Positions 9,600 to 19,330 of a stretch of 64,000 nt of DNA are shown here, one piece after another. Made by a program: the position numbers and the translations under genes. Below the pieces are notes generated by a model. That model made no database searches. It saw only the letters and a program-made list of their open reading frames with translations, and was not told the DNA's origin. The stretch's first letter is position 1; the number at the start of each line of letters is the position of its first letter. The stretch comes from Epithemia pelagica. Its lineage: Eukaryota > Bacillariophyta > Bacillariophyceae > Surirellales > Surirellaceae. The DNA is taken from the NCBI GenBank assembly GCA_946965045.2, contig OX337241.1:3095744-3159743 (forward strand), in the 5' to 3' direction.

Positions 9600-10290
9600 G
9601 GACAACTATCCACACAACATTGAGAAAAGAGAGATTTGTGCTATTGCAATGAGAGATTGAATCGAGACTTGGTCCACGCCTTCATTGGCCGTCGTCAACA
9701 GCCGTTGTTGCAGTTGAAGCAAGGTAAGGTTGGTACGACATGTGGATAGGCCGGTACACACCAAACCGCCGTTCCGACAAGAACAGTTCCATGGTTGCGC
9801 GAAGCAACCGATGCAGCACGGAGTATATGGCTTTCCCTTGTCTATGACTGATGAGACATCATTGTCCGCTACTTCCTTGTTGTGGCAAAAATCGAGCGGG
9901 CTCCCCTGTTTGTTGTGCATGCCGTAATGCCTGGTAAATCGAGTGAGCCACTGCACCATGTGCCGTTCACAGGAGCGTTATGGGTGTTGACAAAGGCTTT
10001 AGACTGTGTCGTTTCAAATGACGATTGCCACAATGACCCTTGCAAGGCCCAAATGGTACAATCCACACAACGGAGCGAGTCGACAAAGTACTTTGGATTG
10101 TCCGCATAACCGCAAGGAGAAGCCACCGTGGTGGGTCATTGATGGCGAGAATGACTCCCCATCGCAAGAATGACTCGTCCCCATCGAGTGCTGATCAATG
10201 TTGGCAACCGCCTGTAATAAGTGCTCCACCACCATTCGTCGTTTCAAGCTCGCGGGCTGATCCTGGGCCTCGCAACTCAATTGTCACGGA
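9600..10290. repeat. Duplicated spacer block (related to 22.8-23.3 and 19.3-19.7 kb)
   Basis: The segment 9600-9780 matches 22800-22975 (shared attgagaaaagagagattt and gttgaagcaaggtaaggtt). The segment 10000-10290 matches 19370-19710 and in part 23090-23350: all carry a ggcctcgcaa..tcaattgtcacgg-type end and, on the minus strand, a GNRHL(N/K)RH peptide. Each copy is broken by stops, so I treat them as remnants of unidentified genes. The minus-strand frame at 19.5 kb is the best preserved. Confidence 0.45.
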
Positions 10291-10415
10291 TTGAAGGAGG
10301 TCACTTCATGGTTGTTGTTATCTATCATCGTATCCGGAAGAGACAGGTGGGTCAAATTGCTCTCAAGTCGTCTCGTCGTCGCCGTCATCGTCGTCGATGT
10401 TACGAAGTAATTCCC

Positions 10416-10507
10416 AGCGGGGATGAGGAGTGGGGTCGCATGTGTGTCGTTCTTTTGGTGTTCTAACTACTCATTCACGAATTCTCATGACTCACCCCCG
10501 CTGGGGC
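10416..10507. repeat. Short repeat with CCCAGCGGGG terminal inverted repeats, copy 1
   Basis: The stretch begins with cccagcgggg followed by atgagga and ends with actcacccccgctgggg, so the ends are inverted repeats. The interior (gtcgcatgtgtgtcgt, then cattcacgaattctcatga) recurs at about 19838-19940 and 23390-23480. Small size, inverted ends and multiple copies are MITE-like. No target-site duplication could be fixed by eye. Confidence 0.5.
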
Positions 10508-10820
10508 ATAGCGATATCAACGTCTTGTACCTACAGTCTTTAGGACAGTACAAAATATTAGAAGCGCTAGGAATGTTTCGTGGCGTCGAGAACAACGGAG
10601 TCGACGACAATGGACGATGTGGAATGTGGACGGCCATATCTCAAGTTCCAAGTTCCAACCCATCATCATCACAACATGCACTGCGCAACTTTACAGCAAT
10701 CGTACAGTCATATCATGAATTCCAGATGACTTTTGATGCTTAAAAGACGCCGAACGAGGTTGCAATGATCAACCGTGGAACAAGAGCAGTGTCAACTGTC
10801 AACAACAGCTCAATGGCGCA
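10508..10820. other. Spacer with duplicated sequence, no gene
   Basis: This stretch contains gaaacgctaggaatgtttcgtggcg-like sequence shared with 19990-20030 and 23550-23580, always just after the MITE-like repeat. It also has a catcacaacatgcactgcgc block shared with 20085-20110. These shared tracts show that the MITE-like repeat and its right flank moved together, as part of a larger duplicated cassette. Confidence 0.4.
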
Positions 10821-12158
10821 TCATGGGATCGATTTGCCGACCGATTGGCTTTTTCGGACGACACGATGGTCAGTGTGGCCCGACAATTGCAACGTCACAT
10901 CAACCAGGTCTTGTATAATGACGCCGAACTAGAACCTGTGGCAGATAACAAGGATGAGGTGGAGTTGCAGGGCTATGCCACCACGTTGGTGTGGAAAACA
11001 CCCTTTGAGTCCTTGTATCTCGACAGCAAGAAATTCAAAACAAGCACCCTGAATCCATTGGAGGCTTTGCAATGTGCCTTGGATGACTTTGAACGCGTCA
11101 ATGTCGCCCTGACAGCGGGTCGACCCCTGCCAAACGACGACAAGGACAACCAACGACGACTATCGATGGAACTGCACTGGGAAGTGTCCTTGGCTTGGTA
11201 GGAAGTCGCGTGGGAACCTCGGGTCCTCTTGGTCGGATCGTCCCACTTGCAATTGGAACGACAACTCGATTCGTCGTCCTGGACAATTGTGCAACAAGAC
11301 GATTTCTTGTTTGGTGGACATGACACCAACAACAACAAGAACGATCAAGTGTCCCTGTTGCGCAATCACTACCTCGCCAGTCAATTAGTGCCGCGCTTTT
11401 GGGATTTGTATCACATTGGCATGACACCGTCCGCCGAAGTGCAACCACACGTTGTGGTGCAAAAACGACGTGGCTATGAAATTTGGGATTGGCCCGGACG
11501 ATGGTATGTGACACCGACAGTGGTCGATACGACAATGGATCGGACGGTCCAATTGGCCCAAGTCTTGCCGAGTCATGCCTTTGGCGTGTCGGCTCTGTCG
11601 ACCGTGGGACCGACCCAAGAACGATTTGTTCCCACCTCGCCGCTCGAACTCCAAATTCGCAGCAACAACAACAACGCGACGAATGGAGTGTTGCTGCAAT
11701 GGCAGATTCCTCTTTCGGTCGAACTTCAATCGCAACTCGTGTGGCCTCCCGCCACCAGCAAGGATGTTGAGGAGGAGGACGAACCAGACACGACAGCCGA
11801 GGAACCGTCATCCTCGACCAGTACGACAACGACGACGATAACAAGCATGGAACCCGAGTGTCGGTATACATGGGTGGGCCCCCGACGAGTGGCGGTCGTT
11901 CCCTTTGCTGGCACTCCGACGGCGCGACAAGCCTTGTATCAAGCCGTGATCCAAGAGGGCCACTACCAACCCAAACTCACCACCGCAACAACGACTGGAA
12001 CGGGTCGTCCCCAATTCACCTTTTGGAACCAGGCCTTCAAGGGCTGCTTTACGGCCAATGGATTGGGCATGGCAGTCTATGAATGGCGACCCAATTCGTT
12101 GCCCTGGTTGGCCCAAAACTACTACGTCGGGTTGGAGCTCGAAGTGCCCGAACCATAG
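10821..12158 (+). pseudogene. DUF2358-like plus SOUL/heme-binding-like gene with internal TAG
   Basis: One frame runs from about 10821 to the TAG or equivalent stop after 12155, interrupted only by TAG at 11199-11201. The part before and just after that stop resembles the NTF2-like DUF2358 domain (LHWEVSLAW, then WEPRVLLVGSSHLQL). The downstream part resembles SOUL/HEBP proteins: GYEIWDWPGRWYV near the domain start, VAVVPFAGTPT in the middle, and NSLPWLAQNYYVGLEL at the end. DUF2358 followed by SOUL is a known plastid-type architecture. In the second copy (46.1 kb) the TAG position is TAC (Tyr), so this is a nonsense change or local mutation. The Asn and Thr/Ser runs in the linker are low complexity. 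No clear ATG precedes the domain, so the 5' end is uncertain. Confidence 0.6.
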
Positions 12159-12742
12159 TAAAAACGTTTTTCAATAGCGTCACGGAAGGGGATGGTTCGT
12201 AGGCGTTCTAGCTATAATAGGTTCGCATCTTGTCCTGCCGTACTGACACATGTAGTAGTATTCGCATAAAAGAATCTACAGGCCTACTCCTAGTACCATA
12301 TCGGTATGGACGGGACAATGGTGTGTGGTACTAATAGCTAGTGACCATAGTTCTACGGTATAGTACTCTCGTAATAGCGAGGTGATTCGTCGTCGTCGTC
12401 CCATTGCCTCAGGACTCAGGACCCCAATCGCACAGAAATCGAACTATCGTGTAGTTTGGTAGCTTGGGCAACATGGGAGTTGCATGAACGATTGCGGGGG
12501 TTCCAGTCGTTCCATGGTTTTCGCGGTTACGACTTTGGTTTCCCAGCAAAAATTGGACAGACTGACAGACCCTGCGCTCGCAAGCACTATCCCCCAGCGG
12601 GGGTTAGTCAGTCCCGTACTCTCCGTCCGAACAGAAACTTGCGTCGTGCCCCTAATAGTGCGACTAAAAGGGTCGCCTATACTGCTTGGGTGTAACACAC
12701 ACACGTTCTTCTATTATAATATGTGGCTTTCCACACAACAGG
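12159..12742. other. Spacer between SOUL-like pseudogene and P-loop gene
   Basis: No coding frame is convincing. A palindromic cccccagcggggg with ttagtcagtcc following (around 12593-12615) is an isolated half of the MITE-like repeat. An AT-rich tattataatatg at 12712-12723 lies about 25 bp before the next start codon and could act as a promoter element. Confidence 0.35.
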
Positions 12743-13426
12743 ATGAACGGTCCAACGAAAAAGCCTCGCTTGGAAGCCATCAATTCGACGATGATGAGTG
12801 CAAGCGACATGGAGATGGACGAAGGATCCCAACTGTCGGCAGAATGGAAAACATTCGTGCAGGATAATGATTTCGACGTCAGTATTGTCCAGAAGTTGAA
12901 AAAAGCCAAGTCATACATCCTTTCCTCGAAAGCAGAGAAACAAGTTCGTGCCGGTATTCTCGTAGGAGCTCTTCTCCAGCCAAATTTTACGGAGGATCAT
13001 GCGAAAGAGGCCTTGGAAATCTTGTTCCCGGAACTGGAAGAGCCCAAATCCAATCATCGAGGTCCCAGCATTGTGGATGGTTTGGATACAAAGCTTGTGC
13101 ACACCCTCGACTTGAAAGCCTTTGGGGAACGCATCGAAAATCTCTTTTTGTGGCATACAAACTCTGCGATTTCTATGAAATATCGGGCTCCCTACTTTTC
13201 ACTCGTTCAATCAAGTGGAATGGGAAAAACCAAATTGTTTCAAGAGTTTCGCGACCGTTACAACCAACAGGAAGGACAACACTGTCAAACGATCCTCTGT
13301 CTGGACGTACATCTCAGCTCGGAAACTAGACACAAGTTTTTTGACCACCAACTCGTCCAAACCACCGACACTATCGTGGAGACCGTCTTTGAAAGAATGG
13401 ACAGCATTATTCGTGGATTCATGTAA
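12743..13426 (+). pseudogene. Truncated P-loop NTPase-like gene
   Basis: The ATG at 12743 opens a 227-residue frame. It has an N-terminal KKPRL (possible nuclear signal), a helical region, and a Walker A-like QSSGMGKTKL at residues 156-165, followed by a beta strand ILCLDVHLSS. The SSGxGK[ST] form of P-loop occurs in large NTPases such as those linked to Crinkler proteins; that link is a suggestion only. The protein ends soon after the P-loop, with no Walker B or later motifs. At about 13417 the sequence changes into class A kelch upstream sequence (ctatgagcgattgatt), so the 3' part was probably lost by recombination with a kelch cassette. Confidence 0.5.
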
Positions 13427-13596
13427 TCTATGAGCGATTGATTGATTGCTGATTGCCCTTCACCATCGTACGCATGACAGACACCCTCCCTGCACTCTTC
13501 ACCCCACAGACTCTACAAAACAAAAAACTTCGACGCGTTGCTCTATTACAAATACCCTCTCGTTTGTCCACGTCAACTTTGCAAAGCGCCGCGACC
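13417..13596 (+). promoter_or_regulatory. Class A upstream region of K2
   Basis: It carries the class A landmarks in order: atctatgagcgattgatt, cttcaccatcgtacgca, gacagacacc, and a cgcgttgctctatta box before the ATG. It begins directly at the end of the truncated P-loop gene, which marks the cassette junction. Confidence 0.5.
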
Positions 13597-14073
13597 ATGA
13601 CAACGACACTGAAAGAACAAGCATGGCAGTCGGGTCTTGTCCTTTACGACGAGACAGCCGCATGGAATGTAAACGACTGGCCTCCTCTTGTGGGAGGAGC
13701 TCGTGGAGATCATGCTACGGTCGTTCTTGATCATCCCGATACGGACAAGGACAACAACAACAAGGAACACACCGTCGTCGTGATGGGAGGATATCAAAGA
13801 GGTCGAGGCGAGCTCGATTCCGTTCTTGTATTGAATCTATCAGACCCAGACAAGCAATGGCAAGAAGGACCACCTATGAACAAGAGTCGTCGTGGACATG
13901 CCGCTGTTGTGTGTAATGGAGGCATCTACGTGATTGGAGGATACAATGGAAATTCACGTCTGGATTGCATCATACAAAAGGACCTCTTCATCACAAATGC
14001 TGTCACTCTCTCCCTTTCGTCGTCGACCAAAAGATACTTTTTGGGGCTTGTCATGAAATCTATGTGCGATTGA
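13597..14073 (+). pseudogene. Kelch K2, 3'-truncated chimera
   Basis: The ATG at 13597 begins a normal family N-terminus and blades 1-2. The family sequence ends at LDCI (about 13970), where the DNA switches to the distal class A upstream sequence (catacaaaaggacctcttcatc) that normally precedes a kelch gene. The frame then reads non-kelch residues to a stop at 14071-14073 (158 codons). The switch point shares a short catc/atac microhomology with both parents. Its N-terminal half is nearly identical to K4 (LVGGARGDHATVVLDHPDTD). A protein with two of six blades is unlikely to fold as a propeller. Confidence 0.75.
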
Positions 14074-14214
14074 TTTCTCTTCACCATCGTACGCAGGACA
14101 GGCACACCTTACGGTCTCCACGCAAAAAAAGCAAAGCGCTTCCACGCGTTGCTCTCAAAAATACTTTCTCTCGTGCTGCCATTTCTTGTCAACGTATTAG
14201 TAAAGCGCTGTACC
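13965..14214 (+). promoter_or_regulatory. Class A upstream region of K3
   Basis: Landmarks in order are catacaaaaggacctcttc, aaaagatactttttggggc, tcatgaaatctatgtgcg, accatcgtacgcagg, then tacggtctccacgc and cacgcgttgctc. The distal half overlaps the tail of the K2 frame. The proximal 100 bp are nearly identical to those of K1. Confidence 0.55.
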
Positions 14215-15447
14215 ATGACAACGTTACTGAAAGAACAAGCATGGCAGTCGGGCCTTGTCTTATCGGACGAGACAGCAGAGTGGAATCAAAATGACTGGCC
14301 TCCACTTGTGGGTGGATGGCGTGCAGGTCATACTTCGGTCGTACTTGATCACCCCGATACGGACGGCAACGACAACAACAACAACAACAACAAGAGACAA
14401 ACCGTCGTCGTGTTGGGCGGATTTCAAGCAGGTCAGGGCAGTCTCGATTCCATTCTTGTATTGAACGTGGCAGCGCCGGACAAGCACTGGCGAGAAGGGC
14501 CATCAATGAACAAGAGTCGTCGAGGACATGCCATTGTTGTGTGCAACGGTGGCGTCTACGTCATGGGAGGCTGCAATGGAAGCTCAGTATTTGATTGTAT
14601 CGAACGAATTGACGAAAATGATTTGCTGCTATCACCTTTAACAACAAACATCATCACACATGCGAGTAATTGGACGACATTGACATGTCGGTTATCATCT
14701 GGACGACATGGGTGTTGTGCTGTCGCGGTTCACAACCGATACATCGTTGTAATGGGTGGATACAGCGATCGTTATTTGTCGTCGGTGGATATTATAGATA
14801 CAAACAGCCACACTGTCATTGCCGGACCAAGCATGATTGTTCCACGACAATGGTTTGCCAGTGCGGTCATTGGTCACCGCATCTTTGTCGTTGGAGGTCA
14901 TAACGATAATGGCCATCTTGACTCGGTGGAGTATATGGACTACACAACCCTCTGTGACAATGATGAGGCAAAGAACAAGACTGGTTCGAGGTTTATTTCC
15001 TTCTCGACCCTTTGGACCACTCATTCGGGGCTGAGGCTTTCCAATGCACGAAGGTCTCGTGCGATGGTTGCCGTGGGATCTTGTCTGGTTGTGGCGGGAG
15101 GATGGCACAATTCAACCGTGGAAGTCTTGGATACGCACCGCAACCGCGTGTGGAATCTTCCACCATTAGATAATCACCGCGAAGGCTGCAGTCTAGTGAC
15201 TGTTGCCAATCAAGTTGCCGTGATTGGTGGATATCCCAATCCTTCATGTGCAACATTACCACTACTGGATAGGAATACGTGGTGTTTTCGTCGTCTCTGT
15301 GAGCAGCAATCGAACGGATGGTATCATTCTCTTGAAGGTAAGGGTATCCGAGATGCTGATATCTCACCCTTCTCCACATCGACATTAGCTCGCAAACGAG
15401 TAAGGACCAATACATGCCAAAATGATAGAGGGAATGATGAAACCTAG
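14215..15447 (+). CDS. Kelch-repeat protein K3
   Basis: This copy is 410 residues from the ATG at 14215. It shows the full family plan: N-terminal LKEQAWQSGLVLSDET, Trp-rich NDWPPLVGGW, six Gly-Gly kelch motifs, and a C-terminal SWCF-type block (here TWCFRRLCEQQ) ahead of a basic RKRVR tail. The first loop holds an Asn run (DNNNNNNK), the longest in the array. Residues around blades 3-4 lie in a tract of about 236 bp that reads as identical to K12. The blade 4-5 loop is the long acidic version (DNDEAKNKTGS). Upstream class A, downstream class A. Confidence 0.9.
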   Translation: MTTLLKEQAWQSGLVLSDETAEWNQNDWPPLVGGWRAGHTSVVLDHPDTDGNDNNNNNNKRQTVVVLGGFQAGQGSLDSILVLNVAAPDKHWREGPSMNKSRRGHAIVVCNGGVYVMGGCNGSSVFDCIERIDENDLLLSPLTTNIITHASNWTTLTCRLSSGRHGCCAVAVHNRYIVVMGGYSDRYLSSVDIIDTNSHTVIAGPSMIVPRQWFASAVIGHRIFVVGGHNDNGHLDSVEYMDYTTLCDNDEAKNKTGSRFISFSTLWTTHSGLRLSNARRSRAMVAVGSCLVVAGGWHNSTVEVLDTHRNRVWNLPPLDNHREGCSLVTVANQVAVIGGYPNPSCATLPLLDRNTWCFRRLCEQQSNGWYHSLEGKGIRDADISPFSTSTLARKRVRTNTCQNDRGNDET

Positions 15448-15700
15448 CCGTTTGTTTTCGAGTGGTTGACTTGTTTTCTACATTCGATTGCAATCGTAGA
15501 ACCTTGTAAGTAGTAATTCAAAGGTAGAAAGAACATGTTGCAAGAAAGAAGGTGCTTATTTGTTGTCAACGACCCGATTTGTCTACCTCTAAAAGTGGTA
15601 CGACGCTTCGGCCATGACCTGACACAGTTGTGGGACAGTGCCACCACCGGGGTTGTACGATCATGAGAAAAGATTCTGGTGCTTTGGGGCGGTGTCATGG
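15448..15700 (+). other. Class A downstream block after K3
   Basis: The block contains gagtggttgacttgttttct, acattcgattgcaatc and gtagaaagaacatgttgcaa, which recur at fixed spacing after K8, K9, K10, K13 and K14. Conservation at the 3' side suggests that it is part of the transcribed cassette (3' UTR or terminator) or simply of the duplication unit. No AATAAA is evident. Confidence 0.5.
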
Positions 15701-16784
15701 AACTTTACGCGACACAAAGTCTGAATGTTGCTTTATTCTTCGTAGATCCGGTTTTGTTCATACTTAAGTTCGATCTATACAGCGATGACACAGAGCACGA
15801 TGAGTAGGAGAGGAGCACCAAGATGAGGACGAATCCGACATGGACAAAACGGGTGGATCGGCATGTCCTTTCGAACAATAGGAGAAAGACGAGAGGGTGA
15901 AGCCATGCTGATCCTGTCATGATTGAGAGCGATTCGAGACAATACTCTGGATTCTGAAGGGTGTCGGGGTCGACGAGGTTCCATTGACGGAGGCTGGCTA
16001 TAATGGAACTATCTTGTGTTGATTGGTGGAAAGGAACGTGTCATGTTCTCCCTCGTTATTGTCATTGGCTAAGCCGCTCCCCATCGCGATGTCTTGCCCC
16101 CTCAATGCCAGTTCCACCGAAACCTTGTTGCACGACAACAACACTGTCGAACAGCAGTGTTCGACCTCGATCACGGCATCCTTTGTGCCTCGTACCGAAC
16201 TCAGAAGCACCAACAACACAACCGCGACAACGAATGCCGGCGGTCATGTCTTGGCTGTCTTGGAAGCCTTGCCACCCACACCGTATGAAGGGTTGGTCGT
16301 GTTGGAACGCTAGTAGTCGCCCGAGGCGGTTTTGCTCGTCGCAATCCGAATGGCCAAATTCATCTATCTGTTTTTGCCAATTGTCGCAATGGACCAGAAC
16401 GACAACAAGGAATCGAGTCTTGTCGTTGCCACACCACAACCTCCCGAACTACCAACGCAGCCACAAAACAAGAAGGCGGTCATCTTTCCTCTTCCTAGCA
16501 TACCTCAATTGGACGAAACTGACGGTGCCATTGCCGTGTAACCAACTGTGTTCAATTCCATCTTGGAAGTCGGAGCATTGACGACGACGACAACGAGTCA
16601 GGCAACGTCCACCACCACTACTTCCTGTCGCAGCATTGCTCGTCCGGTTGCTCATGCCTGGAAACAAGCTCCTCCTCATCGCGATGTCGTGCCCCTCGAT
16701 GACAGTTCCGCCGAAACCTTGTTGCACGATTACAACACTGTCGCACAAGAGTACTCTACCTCCACTTTGTGCCTCGCACTGACC
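15701..16784. repeat. Spacer with two fragments of dispersed family X
   Basis: The segment 15820-15900 resembles 58290-58360 (gacaaaacgggtggatcg). From 16082 a plus-strand frame reads NASSTETLL and FVPRTEL and ends PPTPYEG; from 16383 another reads MDQNDNKES; from 16620 another reads CRSIARPVAHAW. These peptides recur together near 19.0, 27.6, 53.4 and 61.9 kb, so they derive from one protein family (called X here) that has been broken by stops and rearranged. The family is not recognised. Confidence 0.5.
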
Positions 16785-17042
16785 TATTCATCATACAAAA
16801 GGACCTCTTCATCATCACAAATAATGCTGTCGCTCTCTCGTCGTCTGCCAAAAGATACTCTTTTCTTGGGGCTTGTCATGAAATCTATGTGCGATTGATT
16901 GTCCTTCACCATCGTACGCAGGACAGGCACACCTTTTCTGTCTCCATAAAAAACACACCGCGGTCTCCACGCAAAAAAGCAAAGCTTCCACGCGTTGCTG
17001 TATTATTATTCTCTGTCAACGTATTAGTAAAGCGCCGTGACC
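16785..17042 (+). promoter_or_regulatory. Class A upstream region of K4
   Basis: The set of distal and proximal boxes is almost complete: catacaaaaggacctcttc, aaaagatactcttttcttggggc, tcatgaaatctatgtgcg, gtacgcaggacaggcacacc, then cggtctccacgc and cacgcgttgctg. Only half of the inverted AAAAGATAC element seen at K8 is present. Confidence 0.55.
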
Positions 17043-18242
17043 ATGACAACGGCACTGAAAGAAGAAGCATGGCAGTCGGGCCTTGTACTCTTGGAGGAGA
17101 CAGCTGAATGGAATTACCAGGACTGGCCCTCTCTTGTGGGAGGAGCTCGTGGAGATCATGCTACGGTCGTTCTTGATCATCCCGACACGGACAAGGACAA
17201 CAACAACAAGGAACACACCGTCGTCGTGATGGGAGGATATCGAACAGGTCAAGGCGAGCTCGATTCGGTTCTTACATTGAATCTATCACACCCCAGCAAG
17301 CAGTGGCGAGAAGGACCACCCATGAACAGGGGACGTTCTGGACATGCCGCTGTTGTTTGCAATGGCGGCGTGTACGTGATGGGAGGATACAATCGAGTAA
17401 CTTTGGATTGTATTGAACGAATCGATGCCAATGATGTGCTTCGATCATCCTTAACAACCACCACCACGCAGGATAGTCATTGGACAACATTGACTTGTCG
17501 ATTATCAACGGGACGAGTGGGATGTTGTGCTGTTGCCGTGCACAACCGATACATCGTTGTAATGGGTGGACGCAGCAATCGTTATGGGTCGTCGGTGGAT
17601 ATTGTTGATACCAGCAATCACACTCTCATTGAGGGACCATCTATGACTGTTCCTCGATCATACTTTGACAGCGCAGTCGTTGGACACCGCATCTTTGTCG
17701 TTGGAGGCCGAAACGATGACAATGTACTTGATTCGGTGGAGTATTTGGATTTTGCAGAGGAGAGAAAAGACGACTCTTTGACGACAGTCATTTCCTTCTC
17801 GTCCGCTTGGACCACTCACTCTGAATTGGTGCTTTCCAACCCTCGAGCTTTTTGTGCAATGGTAGCCGTGGGATCTTGTCTGGTGGTGGCGGGAGGACGA
17901 GGCAATTTAAGTGTGGAAGTCTTGGATACGCTTCGCAACCGCGTGTGGAATCTTCGTCGACTGCAAGAACAACGATGGTGCTGCAGTATGGTGACCGTTG
18001 CCAATCAAGTTGCCGTGATCGGTGGACTGGACAATCGTACCTGTGCGACATTCCCATTAATGGACAAGAATACGTGGTGTTTTCGACGACTCTATGAGCA
18101 GCCTCAGAACGAATGGTACCAGTTCCGGGAAGGAATGGGCATCCGAGATGCTGACATTTCGCGCTTTTCCACCTCGACATCAGTTCGTAAACGCGCAAGG
18201 TCCAATGCGCACCGTGGTGATGAAGGGAAGGATGAAACTTGA
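17043..18242 (+). CDS. Kelch-repeat protein K4
   Basis: This copy is 399 residues, starting at the ATG at 17043 (a GTG six bases upstream is not needed). Its N-terminus is the only one reading LKEEAWQSG. The first 110 residues are nearly identical to K2. The blade 4-5 loop is the short DFAEERKDD form shared with K1 and K7, and the last repeat has a distinctive RRLQEQRWC segment in place of the usual PPF..H. The tail is SVRKRARSNAHRGDEGKDET. Class A upstream, class B downstream. Confidence 0.9.
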   Translation: MTTALKEEAWQSGLVLLEETAEWNYQDWPSLVGGARGDHATVVLDHPDTDKDNNNKEHTVVVMGGYRTGQGELDSVLTLNLSHPSKQWREGPPMNRGRSGHAAVVCNGGVYVMGGYNRVTLDCIERIDANDVLRSSLTTTTTQDSHWTTLTCRLSTGRVGCCAVAVHNRYIVVMGGRSNRYGSSVDIVDTSNHTLIEGPSMTVPRSYFDSAVVGHRIFVVGGRNDDNVLDSVEYLDFAEERKDDSLTTVISFSSAWTTHSELVLSNPRAFCAMVAVGSCLVVAGGRGNLSVEVLDTLRNRVWNLRRLQEQRWCCSMVTVANQVAVIGGLDNRTCATFPLMDKNTWCFRRLYEQPQNEWYQFREGMGIRDADISRFSTSTSVRKRARSNAHRGDEGKDET

Positions 18243-18720
18243 AATTTGCAACGTATTGCATGTACGTCGTAACAATAGTGGAATTATAGCATGTTATCAT
18301 ATTACTCTCAAACAGTAGTTGTAGTGTTTTCTTGATGATATTGCGACCTATAGAGATATCATGTACACCGTTGTACTAGTAGAAAACGAAAGTTACACTA
18401 TCCGGCATGACACCGCAAACAGGAGTGGAGCCAGGCTTGGGGTAAAGATGTTCATGGTACCATGCCTCTCTGCTGTTGAATGAGTCGAGTTATCATGCTG
18501 TGGAAGATTATGGTTGCGTGCCTGAAACAACATGGCGCAGTGACTCGTTTGGACGGTCATCTTCGTTCCGACCATGCGTTTAATTGTGTGGGGTCCGGTC
18601 CTTCTATGGCTAATGCCTGCGTAAGAGGACAGTACCCCGTCTTTCGATGCTCGTGGCGGTTTTGGGTGACAGGACAATTGCGAATCCTTTGGAATTTTTA
18701 GCACCGACGTGTTCGATATT
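18243..18720 (+). other. Class B downstream block after K4
   Basis: The block has gcaacgtattgcatgta, gatatcatgtacaccgttg, gtagaaaacgaaagttaca and ggtaccatgcctctctgctg, all recurring after K5, K6, K11 and K12 in the same order. From about 18500 it reads into a Trp/Arg-rich stretch also seen at 27230, 49650 and 53020. Confidence 0.5.
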
Positions 18721-19330
18721 TCCTCCAATACAGCAACTATTCTTTATCATGAGGTCGGTAATTTGCTCGCAATGGACCAGAACGACAACACGGATCGAGT
18801 CTCGTCGTTGCCACACCATAACCTTCCGAATTACGAACGCAGCCACAAATGAAGAAGTACCTAAATTGGACGAAACTGCTGACGGCGCCATTGCCGTGGA
18901 ACCGACTGTGTTCAATCTATCTTGGAAGTCGGAGCATTGACGGCGGCGACGACAACGACAACGAATCAGGAAACCTCCACCACCGCTATTCCCTGTCGCA
19001 CTATTGCTCGTTCGAATGCTAATGCCTGGAAACAAGCTGCTCCCCATCGCGATGTCTTGCCCCTCAATGACAGTTCCGCCAAACCTTGTTGCACGATTAT
19101 AACACTGTCGAGCAGCAGTGTTGGACTTCGATCACTACCGCATTTAAGCCTCGTACCGAACTCAGCAGTACCAACAACAAAACCACGACCACGAATGGCG
19201 CCGATCATGTCTCGGCTGTAGTCTTAAAGAACTTTTGTTGTTCTTCTTCGTTGGATTCTGGTTGGTGTTGCGAATCTTCGTCTGGTCGATGTGGAAGGGC
19301 GATGGGACCCTTTCCCATAATCGATTCTTT
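18721..19330 (+). repeat. Family X fragments in K4-K5 spacer
   Basis: Plus-strand pieces read MDQNDNTDR (about 18772), then TIARSNANAWK and HRDVLPLNDSS (about 19000-19070), then a frameshifted FKPRTELSSTNN segment (about 19140-19190). The order matches the other X copies, but at least two frame breaks separate the pieces. Confidence 0.45.

Noticed and set aside
14695-15108. Long antisense frames inside kelch genes
   Set aside because: They recur in the same place because the genes are paralogs; antisense conservation is a by-product, and they lack start context and recognisable domains.
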